Assembly (NCBI RefSeq): GCF_019352175.1
Contig: NZ_JACBYI010000055.1
Coordinates: 1-37,941, forward strand
Length of the DNA: 37,941 bases
Reading direction: 5' to 3'
Source: Paenibacillus sp. S150
Lineage (GTDB): Bacteria; Bacillota; Bacilli; Paenibacillales; Paenibacillaceae
The notes beneath the pieces are model-generated. The model was given only the letters and a program-made list of their open reading frames with translations, ran no database searches and was not told where the DNA came from. The translations under genes were made by a program, and so were the position numbers. Below, piece by piece: positions 7,844-15,353 of this stretch. Position 1 is the stretch's first letter. Each line of letters begins with the position of its first letter.

Positions 7844-9139
7844 TTATGGATACAGACGGTACAGTGTACGCGGGAACGGAATCGTTTCCCGCACATGATC
7901 CAGCCCGCAAATCCAGGCCACCGTCCGTTCCAGTCCCAGACCAAAGCCGGAGTGGGGCACAGTACCATAGGTGCGCAGATCCATGTACCATTTGTAAGTA
8001 TCCATTGAAAGATTATGCTCCTTGAACCGTTCTTCCAGCAGAGCCGGATCATCGATACGCTGTGAGCCGCCGATAATCTCCCCGTAGCCTTCAGGAGCAA
8101 TCATATCCGCGCAGAGCACGACCTCAGGACGTTCAGGATGCGGCTTCATGTAGAATGCCTTGAAGGAAGCCGGATAATGCGTAATGAAGACCGGCTTGTC
8201 GCTCATTTCCGCAATCGCCGTTTCATGCGGCGCTCCGAAATCGTCGCCCCAGGCAATCTCATAGCCTTTTTCGTTCAGGAACTTGATCGCATCATCATAA
8301 GTGATACGCGGGAACGGCGCTTTGATGTTCTCCAGCTTGGAAACATCGCGGCCCACCGCCTCCAGCTCAGCACGGCAGTTGGCAAGCACGGACTGTACCA
8401 CAAAGCTGATGAATTCCTCCTGCACGCGGAGGCTTTCCTCATGGTCTGTAAATGCCATTTCCGGCTCAATCATCCAGAACTCGATCAAATGGCGGCGGGT
8501 TTTGGACTTCTCCGCACGGAACGTTGGACCGAAGGAATATACACGGCCGAGTGCCATTGCCGCCGCCTCCATGTACAGCTGTCCGCTCTGCGTCAGATAG
8601 GCATCTTCATCAAAATACTTGGTGTGAAACAGATTGGTTGTGCCTTCAGCCGAGGTTGGCGTCAGAATCGGCGGATCAACCTTGGTGAAGTCGTTCTCGT
8701 TGAAAAATTGCTGAACCGCCCGGATGATCTCCGCACGAATAACCAGCACTGCCCGCTGCTTCGCGGAACGAAGCCAGAGATGACGGTGATCCATCAGGAA
8801 ATCTACGCCATGCTCTTTCGGGGTAATCGGATAATTCTCGGTGAGATGCAATACTTCTATACCTGTCACAGTCATCTCGTAGCCGGACTGACTGCGCGGC
8901 TCTTCGCGGATAATTCCTGTTACGTACAGCGAGCTCTCCTGGGTAAGGCTTTTGGCATCATCCCAGACCTGCTCAGGCACTTCAGATTTCACCACAACGC
9001 CCTGGATATAGCCTGTACCATCCCGAAGCTGCAGGAACTGAATTTTGCCGCTGGAGCGCTTGTTGTTCACCCAACAGCCGATCACAACGCTCTCTCCAAC
9101 ATGCTCATTCACGTTCTTGATAATACTCTTGTTAGCCAT
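7844..9139 (-). CDS. asnS: Asparaginyl-tRNA synthetase
   Basis: Charges tRNA-Asn with asparagine in the cytoplasm. 431 residues from the ATG at 9139, which follows GAGGAGAGATC; the frame is open upstream but overlaps ackA and is not synthetase-like. The N-terminal OB-fold anticodon-binding domain (~15-110) begins MANKSIIKNVNEHVGESVVI. The class II catalytic core contains motif 2 (FRAEKSKTRRHLIEFWMIEP) and motif 3 (GFGLGLERTVAWICG). These motifs and the length match bacterial AsnS. No T-box precedes it because it lies inside an operon, 22 bases after ackA. Confidence 0.97.
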   Translation of the reverse strand: MANKSIIKNVNEHVGESVVIGCWVNNKRSSGKIQFLQLRDGTGYIQGVVVKSEVPEQVWDDAKSLTQESSLYVTGIIREEPRSQSGYEMTVTGIEVLHLTENYPITPKEHGVDFLMDHRHLWLRSAKQRAVLVIRAEIIRAVQQFFNENDFTKVDPPILTPTSAEGTTNLFHTKYFDEDAYLTQSGQLYMEAAAMALGRVYSFGPTFRAEKSKTRRHLIEFWMIEPEMAFTDHEESLRVQEEFISFVVQSVLANCRAELEAVGRDVSKLENIKAPFPRITYDDAIKFLNEKGYEIAWGDDFGAPHETAIAEMSDKPVFITHYPASFKAFYMKPHPERPEVVLCADMIAPEGYGEIIGGSQRIDDPALLEERFKEHNLSMDTYKWYMDLRTYGTVPHSGFGLGLERTVAWICGLDHVRETIPFPRTLYRLYP

Positions 9140-9161
9140 GCCTACTGATCTCTCCTCTGAT

Positions 9162-10370
9162 TTAGCCGTTAATTCCTTGCACAATGCGATAGGTATCGCG
9201 TGCAATGACAAGCTCTTCGTTTGTCGGAACCACGAGCACCTGCACCTTGGAATCAGCCGTAGAGATACGGCGCGGATCGCCGGAGCGGACCTTATTGGCT
9301 TCAGCATCCAGTTCAATTCCGAGGAACGTAAGGTTATTCAGCACTTTGGCACGCAGCACGGCGGCGTTCTCGCCAACACCGGCAGTAAATACGATCACAT
9401 CTACTCCGTTCATCGCTGCCGCGTAAGAACCGATATACTTCCGCAGACGGTACTCATACATTTCAAAAGCAAGCGTAGAGTTAGCCTCGCCTTTTTCCGC
9501 ACCATCAATAATATCACGCATGTCGCTGCTGACGCCAGAAATTGCCAAAAGTCCGCTGTGCTTGTTCAGCATTGAGTTCACTTCGCCCACAGACAGCTCT
9601 TCCTTGTTCATTACATATGGAACGATAGCCGGGTCAAGGTCACCGCTGCGGGTACCCATCATCAGACCTTCAAGCGGGGTCATCCCCATCGAAGTATCAA
9701 TGGACAATCCGCCATCAACGGCGGTTACACTCGCACCGTTGCCGATATGGCAGGTGATGATCTTCAAAGCTTCAAGCGGACGCTCCAGATATTCGGCTGC
9801 AGCCTTGCTCACGAAATCATGGGAAGTACCGTGTGCGCCATAGCGGCGAACTTTATATTTGTTGTACAGCACTCTGGGAATAGCATACATATAAGCCTTC
9901 TCAGGCATCGTCTGATGGAATGCAGTATCGAACACAACGGCCTGCGGAATGCCCGGCATGTTCACTTCAGCCGCCGTGATCCCCATCATTGCCGCCGGAT
10001 TGTGCAGCGGTGCAAGGTCGAACAGCTGGCGGATCTTCGTCTTGGCATCTGCGTCAACCAGAGCGGAAGCCTTGAAGAATTCGCCCCCGTGAACTACGCG
10101 GTGCCCAACGGCATTGATTTCATCGATGGAGTCAATAACCCCGTGCTCCTTGTCGGTCAGACAGGCAAGCACTTTGCGGATCGCAGTATTGTGTTCGAGA
10201 ATTTCACTGACTTCGGTAATTTCCTGCTTGCCGGTGGGCTTGTGGTTCAGAATGGAAGAGTCCATCCCGATGCGTTCAACCAGACCCTTGGCGAGTACAG
10301 ATTCATCGGTCATATTGTAGAGCTGATATTTCAAAGAAGAACTGCCGGAGTTAATTACTAGAATATTCAT
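9162..10370 (-). CDS. ackA: Acetate kinase
   Basis: Interconverts acetyl phosphate plus ADP with acetate plus ATP, giving substrate-level ATP during overflow or fermentative growth. 402 residues with the full set of ASKHA signatures: MNILVINSGSSSLKYQLYNM at the N-terminus, GHRVVHGGE, the GTSHDFV segment and CHIGNGASV of the phosphate-binding region. Its ATG overlaps the TGA of hbd (ATGA), so translation is probably coupled. No phosphotransacetylase gene is in the window. Butyrate kinase is less likely given the close fit of the N-terminus and length to AckA. Confidence 0.96.
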   Translation of the reverse strand: MNILVINSGSSSLKYQLYNMTDESVLAKGLVERIGMDSSILNHKPTGKQEITEVSEILEHNTAIRKVLACLTDKEHGVIDSIDEINAVGHRVVHGGEFFKASALVDADAKTKIRQLFDLAPLHNPAAMMGITAAEVNMPGIPQAVVFDTAFHQTMPEKAYMYAIPRVLYNKYKVRRYGAHGTSHDFVSKAAAEYLERPLEALKIITCHIGNGASVTAVDGGLSIDTSMGMTPLEGLMMGTRSGDLDPAIVPYVMNKEELSVGEVNSMLNKHSGLLAISGVSSDMRDIIDGAEKGEANSTLAFEMYEYRLRKYIGSYAAAMNGVDVIVFTAGVGENAAVLRAKVLNNLTFLGIELDAEANKVRSGDPRRISTADSKVQVLVVPTNEELVIARDTYRIVQGING

Positions 10371-11239
10371 ACACGGTCACCATCCTTGTCGTACTTGAAG
10401 AAGCCTTCGCCCGATTTCATGCCCAGTTGTCCCGCACGCACCATTTTCTTAAGAATAGTGGATGGGCGGTATTTCAGTTCACCGTACTCCCGGAACATGT
10501 TCTCCAGCGCGGCAAGAATCGAATCCAGACCGAAACGGTCAGCCATCTCAAGCGGCCCGTTCTGGAACTGGTAGCCGATACGCATAGCGTCGTCGATATC
10601 CTCAGGTGAAGCAACACCTTCCTGCAGGACATGCATGGCTTCGTTAATGAACAGGCAAATCAGGCGTGAAGTTACAAACCCGGGGGATTCGTAAATCATT
10701 ACGCCTTTTTTCTCAACAATTTCATCAACAAAGGCTTTGGTATCTTCAAAGGTGCTGTCGGAGGTTTTCAGTCCGCGCACAATCTCAACGAGATCAACCT
10801 TTCCTACCGGATGTATGAAATGCATGCCGATGACGCGTTCCGGATACATTGTAGAGCTGGCAAGCTCCGTCAGGCTTAGGGTCGACGTGTTGCTGGCCAG
10901 AATAATGTGGCTCGGACACACCTGATCGAGCTGATTAAAGACCTTTTGCTTTGCTTCCAGATCCTCGGTAATGGTCTCTATGACCATATCGCAGGAGCTG
11001 AGTTCCGCGAAATGTGTCACTTTTTGGATACGGCTGAGAATCAGTTTCTTTTCAGCCTGGGTAATTGCCCATTTCTCCAGCTGTTTGTCGAGACTTGTCT
11101 CGATCATTGCATAAGAATAGTCCAGTCTTTCTGCGTTTTTCTCTACCAGCATAACATCCAGGCCCTTGGCCGCCAGCATTTCGGCAATCCCCTGACCCAT
11201 TGTGCCACCACCGATGACACCAATTTTCTTAAAATTCAT
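10367..11239 (-). CDS. hbd: 3-hydroxybutyryl-CoA dehydrogenase
   Basis: NAD(P)-dependent oxidation/reduction between 3-hydroxybutyryl-CoA and acetoacetyl-CoA. 290 residues: an N-terminal Rossmann domain with IGVIGGGTMGQGIAEMLAAK, the catalytic region with GMHFIHPVGKVDLVEIVRG (His of the His-Glu pair), and the C-terminal helical dimer domain with RIGYQFQNGPLEMADRFGLD. AAAGGATGGAG precedes the ATG. It is first in hbd-ackA-asnS-dnaD. A B. subtilis homologue (mmgB) sits in a mother-cell operon, but here the gene is coupled to acetate kinase, which suggests a role in acetyl-CoA/acetoacetyl-CoA carbon and redox balance. That role is inferred from context only. Confidence 0.93.
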   Translation of the reverse strand: MNFKKIGVIGGGTMGQGIAEMLAAKGLDVMLVEKNAERLDYSYAMIETSLDKQLEKWAITQAEKKLILSRIQKVTHFAELSSCDMVIETITEDLEAKQKVFNQLDQVCPSHIILASNTSTLSLTELASSTMYPERVIGMHFIHPVGKVDLVEIVRGLKTSDSTFEDTKAFVDEIVEKKGVMIYESPGFVTSRLICLFINEAMHVLQEGVASPEDIDDAMRIGYQFQNGPLEMADRFGLDSILAALENMFREYGELKYRPSTILKKMVRAGQLGMKSGEGFFKYDKDGDRV

Positions 11240-11346
11240 CTAAAAGTCTCCATCCTTTCAGGTATCTATACTTCAGTATTGTACCTTGTCTGTCGTGGAA
11301 AATATGTAGCCCGACATATAATGATATCTTAGCATGTCTGAAAAGT

Positions 11347-11383
11347 AAAAAAAAATAACCGGCATAAAGAATTATGCCGGTAA
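11347..11383 (-). terminator. Terminator of the FtsH-like operon
   Basis: On the minus strand ACCGGCATAA pairs with TTATGCCGGT (overlapping the stop codon of the FtsH-like gene), followed by a run of T residues interrupted once. It separates this unit from hbd-ackA-asnS-dnaD. Confidence 0.88.
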
Positions 11384-12874
11384 AAGGACACTGTCACGAA
11401 ATTGACAACGAAATTGCTCTCCGGAGAGAACTTCTTCCTTCATTAATATGTCAAGGGAGTAATCAAATACATTTCTCTGCTTGCCGAGAAGCTCATGAGT
11501 GCGGACCATCAGCTCATCCAAAATTTTGCTGTTTTCCTTCATTAATTCTTCAGTGGTAACCATTTGCAAATTAGCAATTCCCAGGGATGTCAGCCCCGAT
11601 TTCATCATCGTTTCGACAATATTCAGCGCCTGGTCGAAGTCGCCGCGCGATCCCGTGCTTCTTCCGCCGTAGTACATTTCTTCCGCTACCGCTCCCCCGA
11701 GTGCAATCATGATCTGATTCTCCAGGTACTCCTTGGTGTACAGGTATTGCTCGGTCTGCGGATTATGCCGCACATAACCCAGTGCTTGTCCGCGCGGGGT
11801 GAGCGTAACCTGGCTGACGCTTCCCGGCCGCAGCAGCTCGGCCATAATAGCATGCCCCAATTCGTGGATGGCAACCCGCTTTTTCTCCTCGTGGTTGGTC
11901 TCCCGGTCGGTCTTCTCGCCCATCATCACCTTGTCAATCGCCATCGACAGATGCCGCTGCTCCACCTCCGTCAGATTTTCGCGCATCATATAAATGGCGG
12001 CTTCGTTCATCACGCTTTCGAGCTGGGCGCCGGAAAAGCCGTAAGCCTCTTCCGCAATTTTGTCGAGATCCACACCTTCATGCAGCGGCTTGTTCTGCGC
12101 ATGCAGATCAAGTATGGATTTGCGGCCTTTCTTATCCGGCATGTCCACCTGGATATGACGGTCGAAGCGGCCCGGGCGCAGCAGCGCCGAATCCAGCATC
12201 TCCTTGCGGTTCGTTGCTGCGACGAGCAGGATACGCGGTGTATCATTGTTGTATATTCCGTCCATCTCAGTCAACAGCTGATTAAGCGTCTGGTCATATT
12301 CACGCTGCTGGCCGCCCTCGCGCTTGCCGCCGATGACATCGATCTCATCGATGAAGATAATGGCGCTTTGCTTATTTTCTTTAAGGGCCCGGGCACGGGC
12401 ATCCTTGAACAGGTCACGGACACGCCCTGCGCCTACACCTACATACATCTCAACAAACTCACTGCCTGATGCGGCTACGAACACGGAATTGGTATAATGT
12501 GCCGCTGCTTTGGCCATCAGCGTTTTCCCCGTTCCCGGTGGACCTGTCAGCAGAATCCCTTTGAGCGGCCGGATGCCGAATTTGCTGATTTCTTCATGCC
12601 GGATCAGGAAATCAAGCGCTTCGCGCAGCTCCTGCTTGGCATTGTCCTGGCCGCCGATTTCTTCAAAGGTCAGCTTCGAGGGGCCATTCTTCTTGCGCTT
12701 CTTGTCCCCTCCCGCACTGACCGTCAGTCCGCCGCGCAAATGGGCAATGAGCAGAAGTGCTCCGACCATGCCTGCCGCAATAATGACCGGAAAAATATTA
12801 ATGCCGACAAAAGCCATAAAAATCAGCAGTACAGGAAAAAATCCGATTAATATCTCTTTCCAGAACTTAGGCAT
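11372..12874 (-). CDS. FtsH-like membrane AAA+ zinc metalloprotease without extracytoplasmic domain
   Basis: 500 residues, far shorter than canonical FtsH (about 610-670). Two closely spaced hydrophobic segments (~8-25 and ~28-46) are joined by almost no loop, where FtsH has an external domain of about 75 residues. The ATPase has Walker A GPPGTGKT (111-118), Walker B IIFIDEID (172-179), an aromatic pore loop (EMYVGVGAGR) and the second region of homology ending LLRPGRFDR. The protease has HELGH (337-341) and a downstream GDFDQA that should supply the third zinc ligand (Asp 412 or 414). All catalytic residues are present, so it should be active. It overlaps the preceding gene by eight bases, and that gene encodes a membrane protein with an external domain. 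This is not the main cellular FtsH by length or location. It probably degrades or unfolds membrane proteins, with its external sensor on a separate subunit. Confidence 0.9.
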   Translation of the reverse strand: MPKFWKEILIGFFPVLLIFMAFVGINIFPVIIAAGMVGALLLIAHLRGGLTVSAGGDKKRKKNGPSKLTFEEIGGQDNAKQELREALDFLIRHEEISKFGIRPLKGILLTGPPGTGKTLMAKAAAHYTNSVFVAASGSEFVEMYVGVGAGRVRDLFKDARARALKENKQSAIIFIDEIDVIGGKREGGQQREYDQTLNQLLTEMDGIYNNDTPRILLVAATNRKEMLDSALLRPGRFDRHIQVDMPDKKGRKSILDLHAQNKPLHEGVDLDKIAEEAYGFSGAQLESVMNEAAIYMMRENLTEVEQRHLSMAIDKVMMGEKTDRETNHEEKKRVAIHELGHAIMAELLRPGSVSQVTLTPRGQALGYVRHNPQTEQYLYTKEYLENQIMIALGGAVAEEMYYGGRSTGSRGDFDQALNIVETMMKSGLTSLGIANLQMVTTEELMKENSKILDELMVRTHELLGKQRNVFDYSLDILMKEEVLSGEQFRCQFRDSVLLPA

Positions 12875-13409
12875 TATTCCACACTCCCATCGTTGCCGCC
12901 ACGCGGGGCAGAATAATAAACTTGCTCTCCTTGCCGTCGCTCAGGCTCACATACACATTATTGTCATCAATTTCTGTCGTTGCCGCCACACCGCTGTATC
13001 TGGAGTTCTGCACCTTCAGTTCTTCCAGCTTCGCGGGTATTAAAGTATATTTACGGCTCTCCATAGCTTCGGCAACAGAGAACATCGCTTGATCCCAATA
13101 TTCATCCAAAATTGCACTGGAATGCTGCTCCACATCCAGCTTCAGCGTTCGTCCGTCAATGGCGGTCTTTCCCTCCGTATTGACGTACTGCACCAGCTCG
13201 CGCAATTTCGTGCCCGGCTGCAAATCAAGTTTCAAAGTCACCTCATTGCGTTTAATAGAGATATGGGAATCATTCACTCCCTCATACGCTGACACAATCT
13301 TCTGCAACGGCTCCTGAACAGCGAACTCACGATAGGAATACCAGCCGCCGAACAGAACCGCAGCAGACAGCAGAGACGTTAGCAGTACAGGCATAAGGCG
13401 TAGTTTCAA
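12867..13409 (-). CDS. One-TM protein with extracytoplasmic domain, partner gene of the FtsH-like protease
   Basis: 180 residues from a TTG start after AGGAGGACG. There is one hydrophobic segment at ~5-25 (LMPVLLTSLLSAAVLFGGWY), preceded by basic residues, so the rest (~26-180) should lie outside the cytoplasm. No lipobox, cysteine or known enzyme motif is visible. The domain is mixed alpha/beta (for example ITLKR-like strands around residues 50-65 and 85-95). The stop overlaps the protease ATG by eight bases (ATGCCTAA), which indicates coupled translation. I do not recognise the family. In FtsH the first TM and external domain belong to the same chain; here they appear to be supplied separately. 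Confidence 0.75.
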   Translation of the reverse strand: MKLRLMPVLLTSLLSAAVLFGGWYSYREFAVQEPLQKIVSAYEGVNDSHISIKRNEVTLKLDLQPGTKLRELVQYVNTEGKTAIDGRTLKLDVEQHSSAILDEYWDQAMFSVAEAMESRKYTLIPAKLEELKVQNSRYSGVAATTEIDDNNVYVSLSDGKESKFIILPRVAATMGVWNNA

Positions 13410-14003
13410 GAAACGTCCTCCTCTCAGGGGATGAGCAAAAAATATTAAAGTAAAAAATATTAAAATAATCAGTAACTGTTAAAATAGCGTGCCTAGCGCT
13501 CTTCCGAGACCGGCATGCTCTTAAGCATGCCTGAATACAAGTAGTAGTATATCACAAGTGTATATACGATTTCGCGGGAAAGTGTGAATATATTTAAAAT
13601 TTTCAGTACTAATTTCTGGGCTTAATGACAGCTCTTTTTCCCTTATATCGACATCAAAGACGCCGGCGATTAGCGCCGGCGTCTTTTTTTACATGGAAAT
13701 GTATCACATTTACATCCCGTCCTACTCCAATTGCTTGCTTAGTATATACGGTTTTATATATAACATTGATGGACCCAATCACCGTGGCGGTAAACCAGCT
13801 TGCTCTGCTCCGGGGAAATCAAGAGCACTTCTGCCTCTCATTCCTTCATTTAGCCCACCCCTCCGATAGATTCAAAAGTGCTTAACCGGACAGAATGAAC
13901 CGGGGCATTCGGGGGATTAAATTAGCGGATTCATTCTTCCCCAAGATTGCGTAAGCTCCGGGGACAAGCAATTTGAGCCTTTTTTTATTTTTTTATGGGA
14001 AGT
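13410..14003. other. Intergenic stretch upstream of the FtsH-like operon
   Basis: No convincing gene. It contains a 15-bp A+T-rich tandem duplication (13436-13465, unit AAAAAATATTAAAGT), a perfect palindrome GGCATGCT/AGCATGCC at 13512-13531, and an orphan plus-strand terminator at 13656-13690. The start of repeat DNA lies at the right end. The operon promoter should be in 13430-13560, but I cannot choose clear boxes. Confidence 0.5.
13655..13690 (+). terminator. Orphan plus-strand intrinsic terminator
   Basis: AAAGACGCCGGCG pairs with CGCCGGCGTCTTT around ATTAG, followed by TTTTTTT on the plus strand only. No plus-strand gene precedes it within several kilobases; flanking genes are on the minus strand. 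It could end a small RNA or a long antisense transcript, or be a leftover. Confidence 0.75.
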
Positions 14004-14020
14004 TACTTTCGAAATTCAGG
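14004..14020. repeat. Solo end of MITE-like element B
   Basis: The 16-bp terminal repeat ACTTTCGAAATTCAGG is followed by ATGAATTTTAT, the same right flank as complete copies of element B, but the rest of the element is missing. This is a truncated remnant joined directly to repeat A at 14038. Confidence 0.8.
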
Positions 14021-14035
14021 ATGAATTTTATAATA

Positions 14036-14104
14036 TAAGCAGAAACGGCTGCGCCGTCCTTGACCGGGCAGCGCAGCTGTTTGCATTTCAGGTGTAAGGC
14101 TGGC
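14036..14104. repeat. Repeat A (subtype 2), copy 1
   Basis: Begins AAACGGCTGCGCCGTCCTT, with a short hairpin ACGGC/GCCGT, and continues with CAGCTGTTTGCATTTCAG and TGTAAGGCTGGCTGC. The same order of blocks recurs at 23647-23712. Related subtype-1 copies are at 23548-23645, 24733-24812 and 37198-37266. Confidence 0.8.
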
Positions 14105-14263
14105 TGCTGAAGCCAGGCGGAAGAGGTCACTTCATATTCCCCCAGCCGCTTTTTCGCAAGTGTTAGTGGAAAAAGGATACCCTAATCGTTCCGTTTCTCC
14201 CCCTTACAGAGGAAACGCCTACATTAAGATGAACTTGAAACATTCATCCAAAGGGCAGCCATT

Positions 14264-14451
14264 TTAGCGGGAAAAAGTAACACTAAGGCAGCGCATTCGC
14301 ATCCCTGGATCATCCCTAGTGGGAAAAAGTACAACTAATCCGGCTGAAATTAGCCATTTGGGGAGAGATGGGCTCCATTAAGTGTACAAAATCCCACTAA
14401 ATCCTGTTAAATCCAGAATTCCAGCCCATTAGTGTTACTTTTTACACTTCG
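14264..14451. repeat. Repeat C, copy 1 (long hairpin of four 23-bp motifs)
   Basis: Two direct motif copies (14264 and 14316, core TAGYGGGAAAAAGTA) are followed by two inverted copies (14378 and 14429). Spacing between motif starts is 52, 62 and 51 bases. The direct and inverted halves can pair as a long interrupted hairpin. Two more complete copies with the same geometry are at 24068-24255 and 37387-37573. A single related motif is at 14162-14187. No coding potential. Confidence 0.85.
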
Positions 14452-14528
14452 CTTCAGGCCCCTATGAATCTCTTCCTTGCGTTCCATCAGTTGCTCAGGT
14501 TCTCCGGTTCATTTCATATAAAAGTTAA

Positions 14529-14683
14529 CCTGAATTTCGAAAGTGAATTGAACAAATACAGATCGGACAAGGGATAGCCCCGCTTTTTCCATCACCCATT
14601 GGGTGCAAGTTGTTTTTCACAAAAAAATCCCTTCGTGTAGAGCCTTTTAGATGATTTGTAGATGCTTACTTTCGAAATTCAGA
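14529..14683. mobile_element. MITE-like element B, copy 1 (~155 bp)
   Basis: Bounded by inverted ends CCTGAATTTCGAAAGT and ACTTTCGAAATTCAG (last base changed). The interior contains CACCCATTGGGTGCAAG and matches copies at 24819-24972 and 37644-37796. The right flank ATAAATTCTTATC equals that of the other copies. No transposase is encoded, so movement would need one in trans. Confidence 0.85.
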
Positions 14684-14702
14684 ATAAATTCTTATCTTTA
14701 TA

Positions 14703-14732
14703 TAAAAGAGCAGACAGAGTACTGTCCGCCCG
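14703..14732 (-). terminator. Terminator after tseB
   Basis: On the minus strand GGCGGACAG pairs with CTGTCTGC around a TACT loop, followed by TCTTTTATAT. It lies about 60 bases after the tseB stop, beyond the short tandem duplication at 14742-14814. Confidence 0.75.
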
Positions 14733-14741
14733 CTGTATTTT

Positions 14742-14814
14742 GCTCCTGCGCACCCACCGGTTCGGCGGACTGTATCCTGCTCCTGCGCACCTACCGGTTC
14801 GGCAAGCTATATCC
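14742..14814. repeat. 36-bp tandem duplication across the end of tseB
   Basis: Two adjacent units beginning GCTCCTGCGCACC and containing ACCGGTTCGG, then C(A/T)GTATCC-like ends, differ at a few positions. The tseB stop codon lies in the right-hand unit; the left-hand unit, now downstream of the stop, carries a C where the stop would be. The gene's 3' end has been locally duplicated. Confidence 0.75.
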
Positions 14815-15309
14815 GTCACCAATCGCAATTCCATCTGCAAAACGGTAAAACTTATAATAATAACGCCCTTCCAGCTTATAAAAAAGCTGCCAGACATATT
14901 CACCGTTATAGACACCCGGCAGCAGCCGCTCTATAGTGCTTCCAGGCAGGTCCGAGGCGATTACGGAGCGGATCTCCTGTTCAGAGGTGCCTCTGGCCAC
15001 CTCTTCGGCGAACACATCGTTGTCGCCCCCGGCGGGCTTGCCGTCCAGGGTAAAGCGGACCCATACCATCAGCTCCGTATCGTCTGCATTGCGGCCTGCA
15101 AGCACCCAGTAAATCGAATTTTCATCCCAGACGGATTTCTGGGCTTTGGTTACCTTAGTCAGGCCCGCTCTGGCTTCAGCAACCTCTGCGGCTGCACTGC
15201 GTTCGTTCCACTGGTCCTTCATCACGTAGGCATAGAACTGGCTTAGTCCGAACAGAAGGAGCAGAACCAGGAATATCCCCAGCAGAAGCCATTTTCTTCT
15301 TTTCTTCAA
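14791..15309 (-). CDS. tseB: TseB/YpmB-like cell-wall elongation regulator (DUF5590)
   Basis: 172 residues from a TTG start with AAAGGGAG seven bases upstream; another TTG 21 bases further up has no good ribosome site. A basic N-terminus (KKRRKW) and one TM (~7-27) anchor an extracytoplasmic region of about 145 residues. That region matches the two-repeat cystatin-like fold of B. subtilis YpmB, including a core like 'YWVLAGRNADDTELMVWVRF' and a C-terminal YKLEGRYYYKFYRFADG. In B. subtilis YpmB was renamed TseB because it affects penicillin-binding protein activity during elongation. It lies 44 bases after mtaD. In B. subtilis ypmB likewise lies between dinG and the asnS-dnaD pair, which supports the assignment. 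Confidence 0.82.
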   Translation of the reverse strand: MKKRRKWLLLGIFLVLLLLFGLSQFYAYVMKDQWNERSAAAEVAEARAGLTKVTKAQKSVWDENSIYWVLAGRNADDTELMVWVRFTLDGKPAGGDNDVFAEEVARGTSEQEIRSVIASDLPGSTIERLLPGVYNGEYVWQLFYKLEGRYYYKFYRFADGIAIGDGYSLPNR

Positions 15310-15353
15310 AGTGCAGCTCCCTTTCTTCAAAATGCTTCATCGTCCCTGTCCGT

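Noticed and set aside
8138..9148. 336-residue plus-strand open frame
   Set aside because: Antisense shadow of asnS; the synthetase motifs are on the minus strand.
9140..9161. T-box or other riboswitch for asnS
   Set aside because: Only 22 bases separate ackA and asnS, and no T-box sequence occurs there or before hbd.
9139..9316. Longer N-terminus for asnS
   Set aside because: The extension overlaps ackA and is not synthetase-like; the ATG at 9139 has a clear ribosome site.
11240..11346. Rex operator upstream of hbd-ackA
   Set aside because: No TTGTGAA-N6-TTCACAA-like palindrome is present in the 107-base gap.
14162..14451. CRISPR-like array from the regularly spaced 23-bp motif
   Set aside because: Half the motifs are inverted, there are only four per element, and the sequence between them is conserved between copies instead of unique.
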